DNA of 64,000 nucleotides from assembly GCA_002794785.1 (NCBI GenBank), contig NBBA01000001.1:2542001-2606000 (forward strand). Reading direction: 5' to 3'. The DNA is from Coniferiporia sulphurascens. Taxonomy: Eukaryota > Basidiomycota > Agaricomycetes > Hymenochaetales > Hymenochaetaceae. The position numbers and the translations under genes are program-made. Shown here one piece after another: positions 10,915 through 20,664 of the stretch. The notes under the pieces are model-generated. The model had not been told where the DNA came from, searched no databases, and saw only the letters and a list, made by a program, of their open reading frames with translations. How positions within the stretch are numbered: position 1 is the first letter of the stretch; each line of letters starts with the position of its first letter.

Positions 10915-12455
10915 TCAAAACCCGGCTTTCTTGTGAATGATCTCTGGATCTTCTTGATACTCCTCTGCGGACACCCACATCTGCAAGAGGAAATAAGCCG
11001 ATGCAATCTTGCGGAAAGAAAATGCACACTGAACCTTCTTGAACGCGTTCAACCCCGCCAGAATTGAGCCACCGATCCACGTCGAATACTTTCGCTCTGG
11101 AGGCGCATAGATCTTGATCTTCACATCCTTTACGGCAAGCCGTTTCACCTCATTTAACAAGCGGTCACCAAAGCCTTTCCGTTCGATCAGTTTAGATCAT
11201 TAAATTAAAGAGGATCAGACCGACCTTTGCACAGCGTGCTCCCGCCGCTAAGCACGATGTTTGAGAACAGGCTCTTCCGAAGATCGAGATCCACGCGGTT
11301 TATTGAGTCAACAACCACCTGGTGTACACCAGCGTATTCCTGCCCAATCAGCTCCGGATTGAACAGAATTTCAGGAGCGCGGAAACGCTCTGCACCGAGC
11401 TGATGAAGCGATTAAAACCCGTAATAGTCATTTTCAATTAACCATAGCGCACCTGAATTGCATTACCATCTGGTAAACGGAATTCCTCCGTGCGCCCAGC
11501 AGTGTCCTTTTCTTCCTTCGCGGGGTTGGCAGCAATATAGCAACACTTCTCCTTGACCGTTCGTACGACTTCGCGTTCAGCGGATGTGTGTAGATGATGG
11601 CCTGCTTTGCGAAGGAGCAGCTGTAAATGGTCCGTTACATCGCGCCCCGCAACATCCACGCGCCGAATGGCGTGCGGCATTGAGAAGCCCTCAAAAACTG
11701 GCACAGCATGCGTTACACCATCGCCTGAGTCGAGAACAATGCCTGTCGTGCGGCCAGAGGAGTACCTAAACGATTAGAAGAGTTTTAAAAAACTGTAGAC
11801 CGCGTTCAGTGCAGACATACAGGGAGAGGACAGCTTGGACTGATGTAAAAAGAGCGGGAACGTTGAATGTGTCGAAAAATATTTGTGCAGCGATGTCTCG
11901 ATTACTTCGCGGATTTAGTGGGGCTTCAGTTAGTAGTACAGGATGCTGCATACGCGGTCATTGCTATGAATATCATCCAGAGGGTGGGGGCAGGCTACGC
12001 GTACCTCTTCGCTCAGCGTGCCCAGCTCCTCTGTATATACCCAATTCCATATGCGCTCCATATCGTCCCAGTCCGTTACAATACCGTGTTCGATGGGATA
12101 CTTGATCTTCAGCAGCCCACGGAATTCCTGTGCTTTACGCCCGATGAATGTTTCGCCCTCGAGCGCGCCCGCCATGACGCGTATGTGTTTCGGACGGCCA
12201 ACGCTGTCGTCGGGGCGCGTTTACCAACGCGATATAGACATGACGAATAGAATCGCATACGCACAACGATGGAAAGAAGCATTTCGGGTGGTCCTGGCCA
12301 GCGAAGCCCGCCTTTATGGTGCCGGAGCCCTGGGGACAGGAATGCAGAGGTCGTTCATGTTAGCGTCGGTCGCGACCTGCGGGGATGGCATGTCAACGAA
12401 CGTTGTCGATTACAACCGGCTGGTTCGTCAGCACGTCGTCGTACTCTGCCGACAT
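10915..12455 (-). CDS. ARP1: Actin-related protein 1 (centractin), dynactin subunit
   Basis: Arp1 forms the short filament of dynactin, which links dynein to cargo. The start at 12455 gives [18 protein letters not shown]. Exons then read [40 protein letters not shown] and [20 protein letters not shown], in order. The N-terminal acidic extension, the phosphate-loop sequence and VMAGALEG distinguish Arp1 from actin. Downstream exons include the regions around 11440-11760 ([13 protein letters not shown] on the minus strand) and the C-terminal part [20 protein letters not shown] with [18 protein letters not shown]. The terminal exon encodes [20 protein letters not shown] followed by F and a stop at 10915-10917. 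It uses [11 protein letters not shown] rather than actin's WISKQEYDE. Confidence 0.93.
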
Positions 12456-12618
12456 CGTTCAGCACTGTCTGGTGCGAGGGAGGGCAGATGAGCGGAATCA
12501 GAGAGTCGGGACTCGACGCGTCGTCACGACTGCTATATCTGCGCTCGCGCGGCCTGAAGTTGCTCTCGACCTCTACTTACTTGGACTCGGACTCGTTGTC
12601 GTCGTCACCCAATGCGCC

Positions 12619-13480
12619 ATGGGTGTCCGCTGTCTCTCACCACTTGCGCTCAACTGTCTTGCAACGCTTCTCCTTTCTTTGCTCCTGACACTGAGCCTAA
12701 CTGTGCGAGCGCGCCTGACTGCAGTATACTGCTGATATTTTACTGTTTCTGACGCCTGACTATCCAGAGTCCAGCAGAGGGTGCACTACTCGGGCACAAA
12801 TGGGAGGCAACGAGCTTCTGCAAATGTACTATCTACGTGTCTTATGTCGCCATTGGTAACTTACTCTGATATTCAGGCATCTGCTTCGGCACAAACTACA
12901 CGATTCTGCACCTCGATCTCCCCGACAACCCGAACAAGCCGTGCCTTTCGTGCACGAAGCAATGGTGTATCAATCAGAACCTGCCAAAGTGTATGGGTGC
13001 GACCATCGGTGATACAGATCCGGACACCGCTACTGGGAAGGAGGGAGATGTCGAGGCCCGGTGCTTCCGTGTGTATAAAAGCTTTTCCGGCGTAAATGTT
13101 ATACTTATGAATTTCATTCGGTTCCCACTGCGGATACTTTCGCATACCGATAGAACGAGACTCGCCGCGCGACCAGCTTATTGTTACGCTCTTCCTGCTC
13201 ACCGTCTTTGGGTTGCTCCTCAGCGCAGGCATAAAAGGCAAGATGGTGAAGGCGGGCATCGACACCAGCATAAATTGGAACACTGGTAAAAGGTGGTGGG
13301 AGGTACGTCGCCACTCAGAGGGAACGAAGCGCATATCGATCATTATGTTTACAGACACTGTTTCCTCGCACACAATTAGACGACATCAGCTTGGGCGACC
13401 GAATATCCCTTACACGACGCTCACAGGATGGTGAACGACGGAGGGGGGAGTACACGAGCGTCGGCAACGGTGATTTGTGA
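12619..13480 (+). CDS. Cys-rich secretory-pathway membrane protein, unknown function
   Basis: Reconstructed across four inferred introns. The start at 12619 gives a signal peptide (MGVRCLSPLALNCLATLLLS and following). Splicing from 12739 (donor GTATAC) to AGTCCAGCAG gives SPAEGALLGHKWEATSFCKC, then, after a GTACTA donor intron, ICFGTNYTILHLDLPDNPNK, then PCLSCTKQWCINQNLPKC and DTDPDTATGKEGDVEARCF. A last exon pair supplies QRDSPRDQLIVTLFLLTVFG, which contains the membrane helix, and a basic/tryptophan tail (NTGKRWWE), ending at TGA 13478-13480. This is a type I membrane layout with at least eight luminal cysteines. Similar small fungal proteins carry CKC...C and CxxCxxxxC motifs and are uncharacterised. 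The signal-peptide start is about 160 bp from the ARP1 start on the other strand, so the two share a promoter region. Confidence 0.75.
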
Positions 13481-13761
13481 ACGTTTCCCGCCACCGCGTA
13501 TATTTATCAGAGAATATCCACGATCTTTCTCCTGTAACATACTTTCCCCTTGTCTATGTTTTGAATAATGTTACGTATCGTGTAGACTCTTTCTCATAGG
13601 CGCGGAGTGTGTTCGGCGCACAGCCTGCCAAGAGCGAGTTGCGTGCCAGGGACCGAGGCAAACACAGTGCTGCGGATTCCGCTTGAGTCCACACCACGAC
13701 GTTCATGCGAGTCTCCGGCTTTCGAAAACCGAACTAGGGTTGCAGCCGGTGATATCACAAC

Positions 13762-14163
13762 ATGGGATCCTTGTGTTCGAAACATAACACGCATAGCGGG
13801 GGCCATACGGTCCTCGGCAGCCAACCGGGGTCGACACTTGGTGCCGGTGCCGGTGCGAGTCCACAGAACGAGACCGCCGAGCAGCGCCGAGAGCGCATGT
13901 TGGAGGCGGCGAAGGGGCGGCAGCAGAAGGTGCGTATACACCGTCACCCGTGTGAGCAGTGTCTCAATCCACGCAGGACATTGAGCGGCTGGTGAACAAG
14001 AAGAACCCAGCAGCGGGGCGTCTGGCATCGAAGGTGAACAAGCCTTACAAGCCGACTGCCCAGAAACAGGCAGACGAGCCACTGACGGTACGCGGTGTAC
14101 CCATTAATTTTGCTTTTCGGCCGGTCATCTCAGCGCATCGTCGTTCTTTAACAGTGGGACTAG
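13762..14163 (+). CDS. SVIP-like small p97/VCP-interacting protein
   Basis: The start MGSLCSK carries an N-myristoylation motif (Gly2, Ser6) with Cys5 as a likely palmitoylation site, so the protein should sit on membranes. RERMLEAAKGR fits the VCP-interacting motif R-x5-AA-x2-R exactly. The second exon, after a GTGCGT intron, reads DIERLVNKKNPAAGRLASKV. A final mini-exon encodes WD and the stop (14161-14163) after a GTACGC...AACAG intron. The total is about 95-100 residues. SVIP in animals binds p97 and dampens ER-associated degradation. A similar role here is inferred from the two motifs and small size, not shown. Confidence 0.7.
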
Positions 14164-14455
14164 GATAACGGTATTGGGTTGTGTTTATTGTCTGTGTATG
14201 AACGCGTTTTGGTTAAGGAACACGGTTTATGGCCGGTGGATGGGACGTCGATACCCGTATATTTTTGTGGCCCCTCAGTGGCAAGTCCTGCAGCCAAGAG
14301 TAAAGCAGTAGAGCGAGTGAAAACAAAGGCTGTCTGTATGCTGTAGTCGTGTGAGATTCGTTCCGTGCGTGACGTGTACTGCTATACCATCTTGTCTGCG
14401 AACGGCGACGACGAGAGCGACGGCGAGACGCATTGCATGCTGTCGACGGCCGTGG

Positions 14456-15597
14456 ATGACTACTGACTGGGAGAAGGTGCTATGGAAGAAGCTGCCGTTC
14501 CCCGACAACCATATACCCGCCTCTTTCCTTTCCTCTCTCAGAAGAAACGGTGCGTCCGCAAAAGCGTCTCGACCGGCCTGAGTGTGCTGAGCGGCCCACG
14601 TTTGTGCAGACAACTTTCTTCCGTATACCTACTGGCCCCTTACTCTGGCGGCATGCGCAATAACGCAGCATGTTTCTTCCGTCTTCATCTTCCTCACCGT
14701 GTTCACTCGTCTGTACGATGAAAACTGGGACCCCCGCATACTGGTTTGGATCACAGTGTGCATGTTTATAATTGGATTCGTGACTTGGGAGCTCTCGGAA
14801 TGCTTCATGTTTGGATATGCGATGGACAAAGAACAGAGTGAGCCCGCCTAGCTTCGTCTTATTGTTGGCGTCTAATCGATATCAAGGAGCCAAGGCTCTG
14901 AAATCCTCCATCCTGGTATTCTTAGCCCTGTTGGCCTTATCGCCCGTGTTGCGGACTTTGTCCGCGTCGACGTCCTCGGACTCCATCTGGGCGCTGACCG
15001 CGTGTCTTTTCACCGTAAATATATTACTGGCTGATTACGGCCCCTCCAGGAGCGGGCGGCTGGGTCGCGAAAGGTACTGTTTGGGGTAGGCTCTTACGCC
15101 CCCGGGACATACTTATGAAATCCTCTTTTTGGTGTAGGTTGACTTCTGTGTTGTCGATGAACGCAGCTATGTCTGCATCAGTCGTTCTGGCTTCGCGGCT
15201 TCGAAATGACATCTCTGTCTTCGCCTTGATGTTATTCTCTATTCAGATGTTCGCGCTCTTGCCCATTTTGCGGACACGACTACTTGTACGAGTTCATCTA
15301 GGCATTGCAGATACCTCATTAACGCGCTCTTTCAGCTGATGTCGCCACCACTAAGGGCCTGCCTGACACTATGTTTTGCGGGTGCATCAATCTACCTAAG
15401 TTCAAGGGTTTCCCAGCTCGTGACCACTATTCAATGTGCGATGCTCGCCTTCATTACCTTCGGCGCCCCTGCGGTACTTGTTTGGGCGCAAAAGTTTAAG
15501 AAGTGAGCAAAGTCCCCTCTTATCTTCGCATGCTGACTTGTTTGTTCCTAGCGAAATACGAGGTCCTTGGGATGTCGCAGTACCTCAAGTGCGATAA
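14456..15597 (+). CDS. GPI2: GPI2/PIG-C subunit of the GPI-GlcNAc transferase
   Basis: Subunit of the ER complex that transfers GlcNAc to phosphatidylinositol, the first step of GPI-anchor synthesis. The start at 14456 encodes MTTDWEKVLWKKLPFPDNHI, the typical PIG-C opening (WKKLPFPDN). Exon 2 continues NFLPYTYWPLTLAACAITQH and VFIFLTVFTRLYDENWDPR. Later exons give RYQGAKALKSSILVFLALLA, TSVLSMNAAMSASVVLASRL and VFALMLFSIQMFALLPILR. The end is SPPLRACLTLCFAGASIYLS, QKFKKNEIRGPWD and VAVPQVR, with the stop at 15595-15597. NEIRGPWD is the conserved PIG-C C-terminal motif and confirms the last splice (donor GTGAGC, acceptor TCCTAG). The protein is multi-spanning, with about six to eight hydrophobic helices and five or so introns. 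Confidence 0.92.
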
Positions 15598-18310
15598 CTG
15601 GACGTTTCTGACCTTGTGGGAGTGGATCGCGACCTTTTTGCCAAGTTCTGTACCTTTTTACGCAATGTTCTACTATCGTAGATGCTGCGGAACTGAGCTC
15701 ATGTCCGTAAACAAGGTGGCGCTCATACGACAGAAGTCGATCATAAGAGCATGGACATCCCTGACTGGTCAGCCAAGATTAGATATTCCTTTAATCGCGA
15801 TCACTCCCCTGAATAAGGCGATTCTCTGACTCAAGACATTCTCATGTGCACCATTCTCGTGTTCCTTTGCATGCCTTGTTGCCGAACTTCCCTGGCTAAA
15901 AATCTGCAACCCTTGGCATGCAGCATGACTCGGCACTCGAGTATTGATATCAGGCACGAATTGCTTGGTGTGTCTAAAAACATAAGGAGTGAACCTCGCT
16001 ATATCCTCCGCTGATAATTTCAGTGTTAGAGTTTTACGGTTGAACAGATGCCGCATGAGGTCATCCAGTCATCTCCGAAAAGATGGCTTACAAGATGCGG
16101 ATACCAGTCCAGTGGAGACTAGATGCTCCGACACTTGCTGAGTACTTTCCGGAGACTCGTGCGATGTACCGTTGAAACCCGGCCATCTTCTTTTCTCTCG
16201 GTCTCAGCGTACCACTTCCTTGGACCCACGATCCACGGGATGCCGGGTGTGCCAGATCGGCATGTCCAATATTAGGATGGTTATTTATAGGTGACCCAGA
16301 CGGCTGATACATACACCGTCCCATTGGTGGCTCCCAACGAGTCAGTCCTGTGAACTCCAAGCCCGTATCTCTCGTAAGGGCTCGGCAGAGATACTTTTAG
16401 TACTGGTCATCGTCCCGTGTACATCTCTTACCTTGCCAAGAACTTTTGCACCAGCGGTCACTACGGGAGCGTAATTCTGGCCGACTATAAAACCGCAGTA
16501 CGAGCAAGTTGCACTTCACCCCTTTGTAGGTCTTCAAAAAAGCATGGCTCGAATACCTCTGTTGCTCTGGCTTACATTTTGTCTTGTCTTGTCTCCTTTT
16601 TACGGTGTCGGATGTGTGGCCAACGTGGCCAACAGGTCCGTCTGGCGTTATTATTTGCCTGTGCCGATTGTTTACATTCCTCATCCTCAGGAAAAGCCTC
16701 CCGAGCATGTCCTTCACTACAGCTTCAATTTGTGGCTGCTAATCTATTTCGCAGACCGCGTGCCGCGAATGATCGTGGGTGAGCTCGGTGATTTTCGTCG
16801 CCAATAGTCCAGCGCGTGGTTCTTAACTCTTCACAAACCAGATCGGGCGATAATCGGATGTCAATTGAATTTGACTCGTCAAAGTGGTTTACTTTCGCAA
16901 AACGCATCGGACATTACTAACGGCTAGATTTATGTCCAGCACGATTGGCGCGCCACGGTCTACATTGCCCGACAATCCTGGACCTACTGAGATCACCAGG
17001 TCTACGTCTATAATCTTAATGTACGTCAAGACGCACGGATCGTGACTGCCGCGGACGATTGGCTAATGAATACGTGAAAGAACGAGCCTGACCATTGCCA
17101 CCCTTGTGTAAGACGGCCGATCCCTTCGCCTACCAAATACCACCGAGTTACTGACGAGTTTGCAGGCCGTCTGACGCGTCCGCCGAGTCCCCACCAAGTC
17201 AGACATTCTCCCCGCTTGCGACGGCCACTGCCGCGCCCCGTCAGATTAATGCTGCTTCGCGCCGTAAGCAAGTCCTTCGATTGTGATACTCGTTGCAACA
17301 ATGCGCTGTTCTCGCTCATCTTTGTTCGCACAGGACATCAATTACCGCTCCTCTGGAGCTGGCTGTGTCGATAACACTCTGTTTCTTCGTTGTCGATGTT
17401 CGTTGTAAACCTAGTCGGTACCAAATGCTTCCGAGGAAGATGTTATGTTATTACACATGGTCGATCTTCCCGACACTGAGTATATGTACGTATCGATTTG
17501 GACAACGCATGCCTGACGCTTAGGCCCAGGGTCAGGACTAGAGCGGAGATATCGCAGCGAAGCATGCCAATGAAGCGATCAATTTGCCTATGTCTTGTGT
17601 TCTTCTGTGGGTAGCCTCGGACTCCGCAGCTAAGCGTAAGCAAGCGATTGGCGCTGCCCTCCTCTCCGTTCATTTCGAGCTTGGGAAAGTTGTAGTTGTT
17701 TTTCAGTTCTTTCGGTCTCCTGAGCATCTATCTGCGGCGATAATCGATCCTTCGCAATTCATATAACAAGATTAGGTATCTCACTTGATCGGAAAGGTAC
17801 GAAATGAAAACAAGAAGAACATTAGAACTTTATAGGCAGGAGTATGTACAATACATTTATTTTCTGTTCATTAGAGGAAAGGGGGAATGTACATGGCTTT
17901 CCGATGAGAAATCAGGAAGATAATGACCTAAAAAGCAGACTCCATGGAAGTAAGATAAAAAAAAACATGGTGAAGAATCCACCTCCAGGGAATCCATACA
18001 CAAGGCCAACTCCATGTACAAGTATTACATTACATTGTATTCGCATTGCAGGCAAGTGAAATGTTAAAGTATGTACCAGAGCAGAATAAAATATGTGCAT
18101 AAGGAGGTCTACAGGAAACCCGCAGAAGAAAATCTTCAACAGGACGGAAGGAAAGGGGGAGAAAAACGGGTGAGCGAGAAACCGCGAAGGCAAGTGCGAT
18201 GGATGGCGCAGATCATTCAAGCATACATTGCATAGCAGAGGTCGCTTATACTTACAGCATAAAATTCTTGCTTAGAAACATAGTGAGAGGGAAAAAAACT
18301 GATCCATGGG
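15598..18310. other. Unresolved 2.7 kb with scattered coding-like pieces
   Basis: No recognisable domain on either strand, but there are patches that look coding and splice-like on the plus strand. These include IPVQWRLDAPTLAEYFPETR near 16095-16160, RPVYISYLAKNFCTSGHYGS near 16415-16475 and LPVPIVYIPHPQEKPPEHVL near 16655-16710. That last patch is followed by a GTGAGC donor near 16770. There is also an intron-like stretch with TACTAAC and an ATGTCCAG acceptor near 16905-16936, and VMLLHMVDLPDTEYMYVSIW near 17445-17505. The frames do not join into one convincing protein. It may be one multi-exon lineage-specific gene or a decayed gene. From about 17770 to 18310 the sequence is A-rich and looks non-coding. 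Confidence 0.35.
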
Positions 18311-19933
18311 TTAAGAACGTAGACTGTCATCTTCGCTTAGCCTCGGGCGTTTGTTGGGGCTGCCGGCAATACCTAAACCAATGGCACGAGCCTCAAGGGC
18401 GCCCAAAGCCATTTTCACGCCGCCCTCCGTTGCCTTCTTGGGGCGGGTACGTGTCCTGCGCAGTGCCCCGAAGGCTTGCGCTTTAATAACTGCAAGTGTA
18501 CTCGAGATAGGTGCATGGCCGGTCGGGGATGGCGAACGCGACGACATCTCGCCCGTATTGGACTGGTCAGTGTCTCGTCGGCGACGCACTCCGCGTGACT
18601 CGCCGGCTCCGTTAACACCATGGCTGCTCTCAGCAGCAGGCGCAACGTGTGAGTCCTCGCCTATTCGATAGGGAGGCATACCGCCGAGCATTGGCCGCTC
18701 GGGCCCCGGATTCGCACGTCGGCGGCCCAAGCTGTACGCCGACACATCGGCGGTTCCGCCATGGAGAGTGAGCTCGGGACCCGCACCCATACGGCGGTGA
18801 TAGTCAGATTCGGTGCGCTCCTGGCTCTCGGATGGGAAAACGAATTGAAACTGGGAATTGACGGATGTGGAGGAACCGGTGTGGGGGCTAGATGCGGCCG
18901 GCGAAATCGAACGGTCGTTGTTGTTCATCATATAGGGTACCGAGTCAATTCCAGGTAGGACGGTCTTGTGTCCATCCATCATAGGACCTGGGTAACGGGG
19001 CCCGTAAGGTATATCACTGGAAGTCATAGTAGGCGAGGGAATGAAGGCAGGCGAGTGGGACGCGGATCCATTCTCCCCGGCAGCAGGATCACTCCCAGGT
19101 GCTGCTTGGCTTGTACCAGTATGCCAACCGGTGTCGCGAACGTGGCCGTGCATATTATTAAAAGTATATTGATTCATTTTGGATAGACCGATGGCGGGCG
19201 CACGTCCATTCGAATTGACAGCCTCCCCTTCATGGTTCATAAAGGGCATGGCAGGCGAACGGTCGCCATACGCGCTACCTGGTGCTTCCGGATAGGCGTT
19301 CTGCGGGAGGGGGACAGACGAGTCCTGGGAGTACTGCAGTCGAGGATCGAGATTTTCGGAGGAAGGACCAGGATAGGGGACAGAATGGACGAGCGGTGTT
19401 GTAACGGGTGTGCCAAGTGAGCTGCTGGATGTACCTGTTCCGTTAGGAATAGTGGCATAGGACGGGGGAGGAGGCGGGAAGTCGTCCAGGTGGGGGTCAT
19501 CGCTACCCTTTCTTGCGTGCCACAGCGCCCTCAGATACTTGTCCCTCTCTCTGCTTTCGTGCCTGAGTGTCTCCAAGGCACTGGATAAGCGTGTGTTCTC
19601 CTGCCGCAAGTTTGAGACCTCGCTGCGAGACTCACGGCAGGAGTCCTGGAGCTGAACCACCACGGCCTCCAGGCTTGTAACTGCGAGGGGGGCGGTCGTT
19701 CAGCCACAAACATGGGGAAGGGGAAAAAACGCGCTGGAGAACGGACCTGTCTCCTCAAGGGTGGCGATGTAGTTGGCGCGCCGAGCGCGGAACGCGGCCT
19801 GTGCATCCGCATTTTTCTTTTTCCTGAGGGCGGTTTCGGACATATTGTCTATTCTATCTGATGCTTGGGCATTAGAGTTTTGTCTTGCGGAAGATGGGTG
19901 GGTGGGGGACAGGGAGTGCTGTGACTTTGGCAT
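18311..19933 (-). CDS. bZIP transcription factor, Yap/AP-1-like
   Basis: Sequence-specific nuclear transcription factor. The start at 19933 opens MPKSQHSLSPTHPSS. The basic region RKKKNADAQAAFRARRANYI contains NADAQAAFR, matching the NxxAQxxFR signature of fungal Yap/Pap1 factors. One intron (about 19681-19747, donor GTCCGT) splits the leucine zipper, which continues VTSLEAVVVQLQDSCRESRS then SNLRQENTRLSSALETLRHE. The remaining roughly 400 residues are low-complexity, rich in Ser, Pro and Gly (for example DDFPPPPPSYATIPNGTG). The end is LSEDDSLRS, stop at 18311-18313. No Yap1-type C-terminal Cys-rich redox domain is visible, so a role in oxidative stress is not implied. Confidence 0.9.
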
Positions 19934-20664
19934 TCGCAGGCGGTAGCGACGGGAGCAGAGAGTAAGCGAGATGGGGAGAGCCGAGGGGGTAAACGGGTAT
20001 AAGTAAAGAAAAAAAAAGAGAGGGAAAAAAAAGGAGGCCAAATATGCACGCGGATACTAGGGACGCAGGCGCAAGGCAGGCGATCCGCGGGTGGTCAGAC
20101 TGGGCTGAGCCTATGCCGAGCGAGTAGGCCGTCTCGTCTCTGGGCTCAGTCACGCCTGCCGTCTACGAGCGTGCGCAGAAGAGTCGGGCTCGTGAGGGGG
20201 AGAAGATGAGGACGGGCAAGCGACGGTGAATGGGCAGCCGCAAAATGAAATGAGCCTGAAATGAAGCCTGCCCTCCCTCGAGAGTCGACGCCCGCCCCGG
20301 GTGACCGAGTCCGACTAGGCGGGTCACAGTAGTCACGCTTCCTCCCCAGCCAATACGTCCGTCACGGCTAATTTCTTTTGTTTGCACCACCCCCCCCTCC
20401 CCAATCAATTCAATTATCATTTCAATACAATCCCCCTCTTCCTTTCCCTTTTCTTTTTCTTTTCTTACGTCTTCGCATGCGGTCCGATCCCCCCGGCCGC
20501 GATCCTGCCCCTACCCTTCCTCCCCATGGCTTGCTTCTTCCTCCTCGTCCCCCTCCATGTCAAACATCTCTAATTCAATTCCTTCCGCATCCAGAACGCA
20601 TGCGACCCGACGCCCAGCACGCCCATTCACTGCCAGCGCAGGCGTGCCCCCGGCTCCGCCTTTT
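19934..20664. other. Intergenic: bZIP promoter and APC4 3' region, CT-rich
   Basis: It contains purine/pyrimidine-skewed tracts: an A/G-rich run near 20005-20035 and a C/T-rich run near 20390-20470. Such tracts are common in fungal promoters. No coding exon was recognised. Confidence 0.5.

Noticed and set aside
20390..20470. CT-rich tract as a possible mobile-element end
   Set aside because: No flanking direct or inverted repeats. A promoter-type pyrimidine tract is the simpler reading.
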